From CAYTAU01 sp964442075 (GTDB lineage: Bacteria; Bacteroidota; Bacteroidia; Bacteroidales; CAYTAU01), in NCBI GenBank assembly GCA_964442075.1, contig CAYTWH010000013.1, forward strand, positions 1 through 64,000: DNA of 64,000 bases. The letters are read 5' to 3'. Positions 56,441 to 64,000 of the stretch are shown one piece after another; position 1 is the stretch's first letter; each line of letters begins with the position of its first letter. Made by a program: the position numbers and the translations under genes. A model generated the notes under the pieces. That model was not told where the DNA came from and did no database searches. It saw only the letters and a list, made by a program, of their open reading frames with translations.

Positions 56441-56746
56441 TTATACTTTAATTTCCACTTCCACTCCGCTTGGTAATTCCAATTTCATCAAAGCATCAAT
56501 CGTTTTTGTTGAAGTGCTATAAATGTCCATTAATCTTTTATGTGCATTTAATTGAAATTGTTCTCTCGATTTTTTGTTAACGAAAGGCGAACGCAAAACG
56601 GTAAAAACTCTTCTATGTGTTGGCAATGGTATTGGGCCACTAACAACAGCTCCGGTAGCCTTAACCGTTTTTGAAATTTTTTCAGCAGATTTGTCTACCA
56701 AGTTGTGGTCGTAAGACTTTAGTTTAATTCTAATCTTTTGACTCAT
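56441..56746 (-). CDS. rpsJ: Ribosomal protein S10
   Basis: 101 residues; small-subunit head and NusE in transcription antitermination. Seen: IRIKLKSYDHNLVDKSAEKI, GPIPLPTHRRVFTVLRSPFV, SREQFQLNAHKRLMDI. Follows fusA by 16 bp; tuf, often present between fusA and rpsJ, is absent. Confidence 0.98.
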   Translation of the reverse strand: MSQKIRIKLKSYDHNLVDKSAEKISKTVKATGAVVSGPIPLPTHRRVFTVLRSPFVNKKSREQFQLNAHKRLMDIYSTSTKTIDALMKLELPSGVEVEIKV

Positions 56747-56762
56747 TACAAATTAATTTATT

Positions 56763-58856
56763 TTAGTTTAAAAAAATACTATTTACTAACTTTTTTGCAA
56801 TCTCATTTGGAATTTCTTCATAACTATGAAATTCCATTGTCGATGTTGCCCTGCCCGATGTGATAGTTCTAAGAGTAGTTACATAACCAAATTGTTCTGC
56901 AAGCGGGACTAATGCTTTTACTACTTTAAGTTCACCACGTGAATCCATTTTTTCAATGTTTGCTCTTCTTTTATTAAGATCAGCTACAACATCTCCCAAA
57001 TAGTCTTCAGGTGTAACAACTTCGATGTCCATCACAGGTTCCATTAAAATCGGATTAGCATTTCTAACAGACTCTCTAAAAGCCATTTTAGCAACAATTT
57101 CAAAAGACAATACATCAGATTCCTCAGCATCAAAAGATGCATCTATAAGCTCAACTTTTAAACTGTGCATTGGATATCCTGCTATTGGTCCATTAAACAT
57201 TGCTTCTCTAAATCCTTTTTCTATGGCACTTATATATTCTTGAGGGATAATTCCCTTTTCTAACTTATTTATAAAATGTAAGCCATTTTCATTATCTTCA
57301 ACAGGTGAAATAATTATTGTAATTTTGGCATATTTACCTTTTCCACCTGCAAGTTTATCAAACAATTGTTCTTGTTCAACTATAGTTGTAATTGCTTCTT
57401 TAAATGCGACCTGAGGTTTACCTTGATTGCAGGTAACATTAAATTCTCTTTTTAACCTGTCAACAATTATTTCAAGATGTAATTCACCCATTCCACTAAT
57501 AATTGTCTGACCGCTATTTTCATCTGTTTTTACATTGAATGTAGGATCTTCTTCTGATATTTTAAGTAATGCGTCATATAATTTATCAATATCAGCTTGC
57601 TTCATTGGTTCAACAGCAATACCCAATACCGGTTCAGGGAATATCATTGATTCAAAAATTATTGGTTGCTTGTCGCTACAAAGTGTGTCACCAGTATAAA
57701 TATCTTTTAATCCTACTGCTGCACAAATTTCGCCTGCACCAACAACTTTAACAGGGTTTTGCCTATTTGCATGCATACGAAATAATCGGGTTATTCTTTC
57801 CTTTTTGTTTGTTCTTGGATTATAAACCATTTCGTTTTCCTTTAATTCTCCAGAATAAACTCTAACATACACTAATTTTCCAGAAAATGAACTTGCAGAT
57901 ATTTTAAATACTAATGCAGATAAAGCTTGTTCATTTTGTGGGGAACGATAAATCTCCGCCTCTGTTTTAGGATCAACTCCCTTAATATCACCAATATCAA
58001 GTGGGCTAGGCAAAAAAGCTGTAATTGCATCTAGTAAAGGTTGAATTCCTTTATTTTTGAAAGCAGCGCCACAAAAAACAGGTATAAATTTACCCTCAAG
58101 AACACCTTTTCTTACACTTTCTTTAAATTCTTCTACACTTATTGAATCTCTGTTTTCTAAAAATTTCTCAAGTAATTTATCTTCTGTTTCAACAACAGTT
58201 TCAACTAATTTTTCTCTCCATTCTTCAACTTCTTCTGTTAATTCATCTGGAATATTTATTAAATCGTATTTTTCTCCAAGATCATCATTGTTCCAAATCA
58301 GTACTTTTTTTTCTATAAGGTCAATAACACCTTTAAATTGATCTTCTGTTCCAAATGGTATTTGTAATGGAACAGGATTTGCTTTTAATTTATCTTGTAT
58401 TTGAGCTACGACATTGAAAAAATCGGCACCCGGTCTATCCATTTTATTTACAAATGCAATTCTGGGAACATTATACTTATCTGCTTGTCTCCATACTGTT
58501 TCTGATTGAGGCTCAACTCCTCCAACTGCACAAAAAATAGCAATTGCTCCATCTAAAACCCTAAGTGATCTTTCAACTTCAACGGTAAAATCAACATGTC
58601 CTGGAGTATCTATAATATTAATATTGTAATCTATGTTATTATAATTCCAATATGTAGTAGTAGACGCAGAAGTTATAGTAATGCCTCTTTCTTGTTCTTG
58701 TATCATCCAATCCATTGTAGCAGTTCCATCATGAACTTCCCCAATTTTGTGATTTAATCCTGTATAATATAATACACGTTCTGTAGTAGTAGTTTTACCA
58801 GCATCAATATGGGCCATTATCCCGATATTCCTTATATTTTTTAATTCTGCTTTCAT
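56763..58856 (-). CDS. fusA: Translation elongation factor G (canonical)
   Basis: 697 residues, all five domains. GTPase that drives translocation. Seen: P-loop AHIDAGKTT at about 15-23, switch I EQERGITITSAS, switch II DTPGHVDF with the catalytic His, NKMD, domain IV (GGKGKYAKITI) and the C-terminal GRATSTMEFHSYEEIP. All catalytic motifs are intact, in contrast to the paralogue at 60111. Lies between rpsG and rpsJ. Confidence 0.98.
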   Translation of the reverse strand: MKAELKNIRNIGIMAHIDAGKTTTTERVLYYTGLNHKIGEVHDGTATMDWMIQEQERGITITSASTTTYWNYNNIDYNINIIDTPGHVDFTVEVERSLRVLDGAIAIFCAVGGVEPQSETVWRQADKYNVPRIAFVNKMDRPGADFFNVVAQIQDKLKANPVPLQIPFGTEDQFKGVIDLIEKKVLIWNNDDLGEKYDLINIPDELTEEVEEWREKLVETVVETEDKLLEKFLENRDSISVEEFKESVRKGVLEGKFIPVFCGAAFKNKGIQPLLDAITAFLPSPLDIGDIKGVDPKTEAEIYRSPQNEQALSALVFKISASSFSGKLVYVRVYSGELKENEMVYNPRTNKKERITRLFRMHANRQNPVKVVGAGEICAAVGLKDIYTGDTLCSDKQPIIFESMIFPEPVLGIAVEPMKQADIDKLYDALLKISEEDPTFNVKTDENSGQTIISGMGELHLEIIVDRLKREFNVTCNQGKPQVAFKEAITTIVEQEQLFDKLAGGKGKYAKITIIISPVEDNENGLHFINKLEKGIIPQEYISAIEKGFREAMFNGPIAGYPMHSLKVELIDASFDAEESDVLSFEIVAKMAFRESVRNANPILMEPVMDIEVVTPEDYLGDVVADLNKRRANIEKMDSRGELKVVKALVPLAEQFGYVTTLRTITSGRATSTMEFHSYEEIPNEIAKKLVNSIFLN

Positions 58857-58883
58857 CTATTGACTACCAGTACTTCACAAAAT

Positions 58884-59360
58884 TTAAAATTTAAAATGTG
58901 AAAATGCTCTATTGGCTTCTGCCATTCTGTGGGTGTCTTCCTTCTTTTTAAAAGCTCCACCTTCTTCATTATATGCTGCGATAATTTCTGCCGCTAATTT
59001 TTCGCTCATAGATTTCCCGTTTCTTTTACAGGCAAATAATATCATGCTTTTAATACTTATTGATAATTTTCTGCTTTGACGAATTTCCATTGGAACCTGA
59101 AATGTAGCACCACCAACTCTTCTACTTTTAACTTCAACTGCAGGAGTTATTTTTTCTAATGCTTTTTTCCAGTATTCAAGAGGAGTAAGTTCCGTATCTT
59201 TACTTTTTTTCTCAACTAAATCAATGGCACCATAAAATATATTATAAGCAGTATTCTTTTTGCCATTAACCATAAGATCATTAACAAATCGTGTAACTAA
59301 AGTATCGTTAAATTTTGGATCAGGTAATAAAATTCTTCTTTGTGGATTTCCTTTTCTCAT
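58884..59360 (-). CDS. rpsG: Ribosomal protein S7
   Basis: 158 residues; nucleates the small-subunit head and contacts E-site tRNA; in E. coli represses the str operon. Seen: MRKGNPQRRILLPDPKFNDT, VEVKSRRVGGATFQVPMEIR, HRMAEANRAFSHFKF. Confidence 0.98.
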   Translation of the reverse strand: MRKGNPQRRILLPDPKFNDTLVTRFVNDLMVNGKKNTAYNIFYGAIDLVEKKSKDTELTPLEYWKKALEKITPAVEVKSRRVGGATFQVPMEIRQSRKLSISIKSMILFACKRNGKSMSEKLAAEIIAAYNEEGGAFKKKEDTHRMAEANRAFSHFKF

Positions 59361-59379
59361 AATAAAATATCTTTATAAT

Positions 59380-59757
59380 TTATTTTTTCTTAGGTCGTTT
59401 TGTTCCATACTTTGATCTTCTTTGTGTACGGCCATCAACACCTGACGTATCTAATGCTCCTCTAACAATATGATATCTTACTCCAGGGAGATCCTTAATT
59501 TTTCCTCCTCTTATAATAACAATTGAGTGTTCTTGTAAATTATGACCTTCACCTGGAATATAAGCATTAACTTCTTTTCCATTTGTTAATCTTACTCTTG
59601 CAACTTTTCTCATTGCAGAGTTAGGTTTTTTAGGCGTTGTTGTATAAACTCTTACACATACTCCTCTTTTTTGAGGACATGAATCCAAAGCAGGAGCTTT
59701 ACTTTTTGAAATAAGCTTTTTCCTCCCCTTTCTTACTAACTGCTGAATTGTAGGCAT
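59380..59757 (-). CDS. rpsL: Ribosomal protein S12
   Basis: 125 residues; decoding-centre protein. Seen: MPTIQQLVRKGRKKLISKSK, the loop TTPKKPNSAMRK with Lys43/Lys44 and GGKIKDLPGVRYH. Lysines at the two streptomycin-resistance positions are the wild-type, sensitive residues. First gene of the merged str-S10-spc-alpha operon; a good promoter lies upstream. No Shine-Dalgarno sequence precedes the ATG (TATAAAAAGCATTTATAT). Confidence 0.98.
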   Translation of the reverse strand: MPTIQQLVRKGRKKLISKSKAPALDSCPQKRGVCVRVYTTTPKKPNSAMRKVARVRLTNGKEVNAYIPGEGHNLQEHSIVIIRGGKIKDLPGVRYHIVRGALDTSGVDGRTQRRSKYGTKRPKKK

Positions 59758-59798
59758 ATATAAATGCTTTTTATATAAATTTTTATAAAATCGGACTG

Positions 59799-59828
59799 CA
59801 AAGGTATAATTTTTTTATAAAACAACAA
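59799..59828 (-). promoter_or_regulatory. Promoter of the rpsL ribosomal operon
   Basis: On the minus strand: TTG (59828-59826), 19 bp, TACCTTTG (59806-59799), then GCAGTCC overlapping the last G. Fits the Bacteroidota TTG-N19-TAnnTTTG consensus. The predicted transcript starts near 59792, about 35 bases before the ATG. The 353-bp divergent region to 60110 is otherwise AT-rich with no gene seen. Confidence 0.8.
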
Positions 59829-60020
59829 CTAATAACATTTTTTTTCCTTTTGTATAACTAAGTTTGTTTGTTTGAAATAAACGATAATTGATATTGTAAT
59901 TATTTAAAAAGTTGAATAAGCAAATATAAAATTATTCGTTAAAAAATAAATATTTTAAATTTCTGAATAACAGCATTTTATAAATGGGGTTTATTTTTTT
60001 TCAATATGTAATACTTATAC

Positions 60021-60052
60021 TTGATATAAATATTAAAATTTTATTATTTTTG
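60021..60052 (+). promoter_or_regulatory. Promoter of the EF-G paralogue
   Basis: TTG (60021-60023), 21 bp, TATTTTTG (60045-60052), followed by GCAGTCC (60052-60058). Same extended core as the divergent rpsL promoter. The ATG is about 50 bases beyond the predicted start of transcription. Confidence 0.75.
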
Positions 60053-60110
60053 CAGTCCATTTTTTGAGAAATCCTTTAAATATTTTTTAAACAAATAAAA
60101 ATAATTTCTA

Positions 60111-62267
60111 ATGAAAATTTATCAAACTAATGAAATTAAGAACATTGCAATATTAGGTAATTCTCGCTCGGGAAAAACTACCTTATCAGAAGCAATGTTG
60201 TTTAATGGAGGTGTAATTGACAGACGTGGTGATATTGACAGCAAAAATACAGTATCGGATTATCGCGAAATTGAACATGAAAATACAATATCTGTTTTTT
60301 CTACAGTTTTACATGCAGAATATAATAATAATAAAATTAATTTTATTGATGCACCCGGTGCAGATGATTTTGCTGGGAACGTAGTGTCTTCATTAATGCC
60401 GGTTGAATCTGCTTTAATGTTAATAAACTCACAAAATGGTGTTGAAGTTGGTACTGAAATTCAAAAAAGATATTTAGGAAAATTTGAAAAACCTATAATC
60501 ATAGTTATTAACCATCTTGATCATGATAACGCAAATTTTGAAAAATCAATAGAAACCATTAAACAAAGTTTTGGCGGAAATGCAGTTCTTGCACAATATC
60601 CGGTAAATCAGGGAACAGGTTTTGACTCTATTGTTGATCTTATTACAATGAAATTATATAAATATCCTGCTAAAGAAGGAAAACCTGAAATTATTGATAT
60701 CCCTGATGAAGAAAAAGACAGAGCAGAAAAATTACAAGGTGAACTTATAGAAAAAGCTGCAGAAAGTGATGAAAGTTTAATGGAGATATTTTTCGAAAAT
60801 GACACATTAACTCCTGAAGAAATGCAAAAAGGTATTGCTCATGGATTAATACAAAGAGGTATATTTCCAATATTCTGTATTTCTGCAAAAAACAATATTG
60901 GTGTTGACAGGCTTATGGAATTTATTACTATTGCTGCCCCTTCTCCTTCTGATATGCCTGCACCTAAAGACTCTGAAGGCAATGAAATTAAAATGGACAC
61001 ATCGGGACAAGCTTGTGCATTTATTTTTAAAACTTCTATTGAACACCATATTGGTGAAATAAATTATTTTAAAGTAATGTCGGGAGAAATTTCTGAAAGT
61101 CTTGATTTATTAAATCAAACTACACGAAATAAAGAAAGAATATCACAATTATTTGTTGTTGCCGGTAAAGAAAGAACAAAAGTTGCAAAAATGGTTGCCG
61201 GAGACATAGGTGCAACAGTTAAACTTAAGGGAACAAAAACAAATCATACTTTAACATTACCGGGCAAATCATATTTTTACAATTCTATTGATTTTCCAAA
61301 TCCAAAATATAGAAGTGCTATTAATCCTCTAAATGATGGTGATGATGAAAAATTAGGAGAAGCATTAAGCAAAATGCGTGATGAAGACCCTACAATAATT
61401 GTAGAATATTCAAAAGAACTGAAGCAAATAATAATTCACGGACAGGGGGAATATCATTTAAACATATTGAAATGGCATCTTGACAACATTTATAAAATTG
61501 AGACAGAATATATTGCTCCAAAAATTCCTTACAGGGAGACAATAACAAAAGTTGCTCAATCTTCTTACAGACATAAAAAGCAATCTGGTGGCGCTGGACA
61601 ATTTGGTGAAATTTATATTATAATTGAACCTTATATTGAAGGAGCTCCTGATCCATCAAAATTTAAAATTGGAGGTTCTGAATATACTGTAAACGTCAGA
61701 GGAAAAGACGAACACAAACTTGAATGGGGCGGAAAACTAATATATTATAATTGTATTGTTGGTGGTTCTATTGATACAAGATTTTTACCTGCAATTTTAA
61801 AAGGTATTATGGAAAAAATGGAAGAAGGTCCATTAACAGGTTCTTATGCCAGAGATATTAGAGTTTGTGTATATGACGGTAAAATGCACCCCGTAGATTC
61901 AAATGAAATATCATTTAAATTAGCAGGAAGAAATGCATTTAGTATGGCATTTAAAGAAGCTGGACCTAAAATTATGGAGCCTGTATATATAGTTGAAGTA
62001 TTAGTTCCTGCAGACAGAATGGGTGATGTGATGAGTGATTTACAAGGCAGAAGAGCAATAGTACAAGGAATGAGCAGTGAACAAGGCTTTGAAAAAATTA
62101 CCGCTAAAGTTCCTTTAGCCGAAATGAATAAGTATGCTACTGCTTTAAGTTCAATTACCGGTGGAAGAGCAATGTATTCAATGACTTTTGATGAATACAC
62201 ACAAGTTCCAGGTGATATACAAACGGAACTTTTAAAAACATACGAAAAAGAACAAGAGGAAGAATAA
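60111..62267 (+). CDS. fusA2: EF-G paralogue (EF-G2 type) with altered GTPase centre
   Basis: 718 residues with all EF-G domains, but the G domain is altered. The P-loop is GNSRSGKTT (residues 16-24). Switch I lacks RGITI (EHENTISVF), switch II reads DAPGADDF (80-87) with Ala84 where canonical EF-G has the catalytic His, and NKMD is NHLD (134-137). Domain IV/V features are kept (QSGGAGQFGEIYI, GGRAMYSMTFDEY). In Bacteroides thetaiotaomicron an EF-G2 paralogue is reported to support translation without GTP hydrolysis during carbon starvation; this gene looks like its homologue. It is divergent from rpsL and ends in a strong terminator. Confidence 0.92.
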   Translation: MKIYQTNEIKNIAILGNSRSGKTTLSEAMLFNGGVIDRRGDIDSKNTVSDYREIEHENTISVFSTVLHAEYNNNKINFIDAPGADDFAGNVVSSLMPVESALMLINSQNGVEVGTEIQKRYLGKFEKPIIIVINHLDHDNANFEKSIETIKQSFGGNAVLAQYPVNQGTGFDSIVDLITMKLYKYPAKEGKPEIIDIPDEEKDRAEKLQGELIEKAAESDESLMEIFFENDTLTPEEMQKGIAHGLIQRGIFPIFCISAKNNIGVDRLMEFITIAAPSPSDMPAPKDSEGNEIKMDTSGQACAFIFKTSIEHHIGEINYFKVMSGEISESLDLLNQTTRNKERISQLFVVAGKERTKVAKMVAGDIGATVKLKGTKTNHTLTLPGKSYFYNSIDFPNPKYRSAINPLNDGDDEKLGEALSKMRDEDPTIIVEYSKELKQIIIHGQGEYHLNILKWHLDNIYKIETEYIAPKIPYRETITKVAQSSYRHKKQSGGAGQFGEIYIIIEPYIEGAPDPSKFKIGGSEYTVNVRGKDEHKLEWGGKLIYYNCIVGGSIDTRFLPAILKGIMEKMEEGPLTGSYARDIRVCVYDGKMHPVDSNEISFKLAGRNAFSMAFKEAGPKIMEPVYIVEVLVPADRMGDVMSDLQGRRAIVQGMSSEQGFEKITAKVPLAEMNKYATALSSITGGRAMYSMTFDEYTQVPGDIQTELLKTYEKEQEEE

Positions 62268-62290
62268 ATCTTAAATTACTTTTTTTCTAA

Positions 62291-62325
62291 AAAAAACCGA
62301 TTCAGAAAATGAATCGGTTTTTTTT
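62291..62325. terminator. Bidirectional rho-independent terminator
   Basis: AAAAAACCGATTC-agaaaat-GAATCGGTTTTTTTT. It ends the EF-G2 transcript on the plus strand and, read backwards with its A/T flanks, the tRNA operon on the minus strand. Confidence 0.9.
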
Positions 62326-62328
62326 ATG

Positions 62329-62403
62329 GGTGGAAGATGGGACTTGAACCCACGGCCTCCTGAACCACAATCAGGCGTTCTAACCAACTGAACTACAACC
62401 ACC
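62329..62403 (-). tRNA. tRNA-His (GTG)
   Basis: 75 bases including the extra G-1. D stem GTTC/GAAC, anticodon stem CCTGA/TCAGG with loop TTGTGGT (anticodon GTG), T stem GTGGG/CCCAT, and G-1 facing C73. The acceptor stem has two adjacent U-U mismatches (5-68 and 6-67). CCA is not encoded. Last tRNA of a three-gene operon. Confidence 0.93.
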
Positions 62404-62412
62404 ATATTTCAA

Positions 62413-62442
62413 CAACTGCCCATTAATTAAAATAAGCAGTTG
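62413..62442 (-). other. Hairpin in the tRNA-Leu/tRNA-His spacer
   Basis: In the minus-strand transcript GCAACTGC pairs with GCAGTTGT, and the stem extends outward to 12 bp with one G-U pair (62410-62445). The loop is about 16 bases. Possibly a processing or stabilising structure. Confidence 0.6.
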
Positions 62443-62449
62443 CTGAAAG

Positions 62450-62534
62450 TACCCGGGGCCGGGATCGAACCGGCACGGCCAAAAAGGCCACTGGATTTTA
62501 AGTCCAGCGCGTCTACCAATTCCGCCACCTGGGC
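62450..62534 (-). tRNA. tRNA-Leu (TAA)
   Basis: 85 bases with a long variable arm (class II tRNA). Anticodon loop CTTAAAA, anticodon TAA. GCCCAGG acceptor strand pairs with CCCGGGT with an A5-C68 mismatch and G1-U72 wobble; A73 present; T loop TTCGATC. CCA not encoded. Confidence 0.95.
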
Positions 62535-62541
62535 ATCCAAA

Positions 62542-62570
62542 AAAATTATCAACCTCAGGCTGATAATTTT
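62542..62570 (-). other. Hairpin in the tRNA-Gly/tRNA-Leu spacer
   Basis: AAAATTATCA and TGATAATTTT form a 10-bp stem around a nine-base loop; on the minus strand it is followed by more T. It resembles a weak attenuator or processing site between tRNAs. Confidence 0.6.
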
Positions 62571-62571
62571 G

Positions 62572-62644
<73 letters not shown>

Positions 62645-62656
62645 AAAATTGGACTG

Positions 62657-62687
62657 CAAAAGTATATTTTTTTTCTAAAAATACAAA
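62657..62687 (-). promoter_or_regulatory. Promoter of the tRNA-Gly-Leu-His operon
   Basis: On the minus strand: TTTG (62687-62684), 19 bp, TACTTTTG (62664-62657), then GCAGTCC (to 62651). The tRNA-Gly begins about 12 bases past the -7 box. Same extended core as the rpsL and EF-G2 promoters. Confidence 0.82.
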
Positions 62688-62737
62688 AAATAAAAAATAT
62701 TTTATTTTTTTTAAATGACACTTCAAGAAATAAAGGA

Positions 62738-63394
62738 CTAAATAATTTCCAAAATAGTTTTCACTACATTTTCTGCACCTTCGCCAATTTGCGCAATTGT
62801 TGCATCAAGCATATAACATGGAGTTGTAACAATTTTATATTTTTTGTCAACAACAACTTCTCCGTGTCCAGTAGTTTTATGTGTTCCTCCCATTGCTTCA
62901 ATGGCTTGAGCTGTTCCTTCATCTTGTCCAATGGTAACTTCAACTCCATTAATAATTTTCGCTATCATAGCAGGAGCTATACATAATGCGCCAATGGGTT
63001 TGCCGGCTTCTACTGCTTGCTTAACAATGTTTTCAACTTCATTGTTTACAGTACAATTTGCACCATCAAAAGCAACAGTAGAGAGATTTTTAGCAACTCC
63101 AAAGCCACCCGGAAAAATTACTGCATCAAAATCGTTAAAGCTTAATTCGTTTAAGGCTTTAATATTGCCTCTTGCAATTCTTGCAGATTCTATAAGCACA
63201 TTTCTTATTTCATTCATTTCTTTACCTGTAATATGATTTATTACATGGTGCTGAGGAATATCTGGGGCAAAAATTTCATAAGTACCACCTAATTTAGAAA
63301 TTGCATAAAGAGTAAGGGTAGTTTCGTGTATTTCCGCACCATCGTAAACTCCACATCCGGATAATATTACTGCTATTTTCTTTGAATTTACCAT
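62738..63394 (-). CDS. elbB: ElbB/GATase-1-like protein (isoprenoid biosynthesis-associated glyoxalase family)
   Basis: 218 residues of the DJ-1/PfpI-like class I glutamine-amidotransferase superfamily. Seen: KIAVILSGCGVYDGAEIHET at the start, DAVIFPGGFGVAKNL, the nucleophile elbow IGALCIAPAMIAKI with its Cys, GGTHKTTGHGEVVVDKKYKI and TTPCYMLDATIAQIGEGAEN. ElbB proteins are reported to have glyoxalase III-like activity and were named for an isoprenoid phenotype; the physiological role is uncertain. Cytosolic, likely monocistronic. Confidence 0.92.
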   Translation of the reverse strand: MVNSKKIAVILSGCGVYDGAEIHETTLTLYAISKLGGTYEIFAPDIPQHHVINHITGKEMNEIRNVLIESARIARGNIKALNELSFNDFDAVIFPGGFGVAKNLSTVAFDGANCTVNNEVENIVKQAVEAGKPIGALCIAPAMIAKIINGVEVTIGQDEGTAQAIEAMGGTHKTTGHGEVVVDKKYKIVTTPCYMLDATIAQIGEGAENVVKTILEII

Positions 63395-63436
63395 GATTTT
63401 TATTTTTAAAATTTCACATCACTAATGTACAAAAAA

Positions 63437-64000
63437 CTATATTCGTTCCAAAACATGTTCAATTAATTTTTTAATAATTGGCTTGTAATCATTACTATAT
63501 TCTTTTTTAACACGATTTGCAATAATGGCACATATAGTAGCTGCATTATGCCCGAGTAATTTTGATAATCCAAAAATTGCAGAACTTTCCATTTCGTAGT
63601 TTGTTATCTTTTCTCCATTAAAATCAAAGTCTGTGATTTTATCGTTTAGCAAAGGGTCAGCTGTTACTAATCGGAGTTGTCTGCCCTGCGGACCATAAAA
63701 TCCGGGAGCAGAAATTGTAATGCCCTTTTTTATCCCTTCCCCAAATTGATTGATCAATTTTGTGGAAGCTTCCACAAAATAAGGAGCAGCAAGTTGTTTA
63801 TTCCAATTCGTAAATTTTACAAAAGCCTTTTCAATTTCAAGTTTACTAACCTTATTTCTGTTTGCGTAATAATTTAACATACCGTCAAACCCTATTGCCA
63901 TTTTTGACATTAAAAATGAATCTACCGGAACGTCTGTTTGTAAAGCACCCGAAGTTCCAATTCTTATAAAATTTAAACTTGTATGTTTATTTTTAATTAT
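63437..64000 (-). CDS. Nucleoside phosphorylase (uridine phosphorylase-like), 5'-truncated by window edge
   Basis: The frame is open to base 64000, so the start lies outside; 187 residues are visible of about 280-290. Phosphorolysis of nucleosides for salvage. Seen: the phosphate-binding RIGTSGALQTDVPVDSF, GFDGMLNYYANR, SAPGFYGPQGRQ, and NYEMESSAIFGLSKLLGH, the ribose/base-binding helix with Glu-Met-Glu. The family is clear; nucleoside specificity cannot be read from the sequence. It lies 42 bp upstream of elbB on the same strand. Confidence 0.88.
   Translation of the reverse strand: MIKNKHTSLNFIRIGTSGALQTDVPVDSFLMSKMAIGFDGMLNYYANRNKVSKLEIEKAFVKFTNWNKQLAAPYFVEASTKLINQFGEGIKKGITISAPGFYGPQGRQLRLVTADPLLNDKITDFDFNGEKITNYEMESSAIFGLSKLLGHNAATICAIIANRVKKEYSNDYKPIIKKLIEHVLERI

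Overview
The window is AT-rich chromosomal DNA from a member of the Bacteroidota, probably a Bacteroidales-like lineage, and most likely a draft or metagenome assembly because it contains two gaps of exactly 100 N. The assignment rests on several things. Promoters match the TTG-N19/21-TAnnTTTG pattern of this phylum, and starts lack Shine-Dalgarno sequences. There are PorE-like TPR/beta-propeller/OmpA proteins and a regulator-propeller sensor. An EF-G paralogue of the EF-G2 type is present. The merged str-S10-spc-alpha ribosomal operon lacks tuf and adk, and L36 and S14 are zinc-free.

Layout. 1-765: end of kdsA. 1010-8202 (minus): four secreted envelope proteins built from TPRs and PD40 propellers; one is broken and one carries a SPOR-like domain in place of OmpA. 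8512-13013 (plus): ruvB, aroB, aroA and a PD40 lipoprotein. 13056-24941: recG, rpiB, small accessory secreted proteins with hairpin repeats and a 21-bp tandem-repeat array, comEC, tyrS and a flippase. 25091-28604 (plus): two Wzz-like proteins and an O-antigen ligase/polymerase. 28582-41566 (minus): a long run holding a GAF-SpoIIE phosphatase, an lpxD paralogue, efp, hisS, an ankyrin protein, two conserved secreted proteins, a propeller-SpoIIE sensor, a UbiD-family decarboxylase and eno. 41661-59757 (minus): 33 translation, secretion and transcription genes from rpsL to rplQ. 60111-62267 (plus): EF-G paralogue, divergent from rpsL. 62329-62644 (minus): tRNA-Gly, tRNA-Leu and tRNA-His. 62738-64000 (minus): elbB and a nucleoside phosphorylase running off the edge.

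How the parts fit. Much of the window supports translation (ribosomal operon, two EF-Gs, EF-P, two aminoacyl-tRNA synthetases, three tRNAs). The rpsL, EF-G2 and tRNA promoters share an extended core, TAnnTTTGCAGTCC. A second theme is the envelope: Kdo and lipid A, polysaccharide export and chain length, and peptidoglycan-anchored propeller proteins that may belong to or resemble type IX secretion components. The most interesting signals are the EF-G paralogue without the catalytic His, the shared promoter core, the tandem-repeat tail of ribosomal protein L17, and the 21-bp palindromic repeat array beside a fibronectin-like gene.
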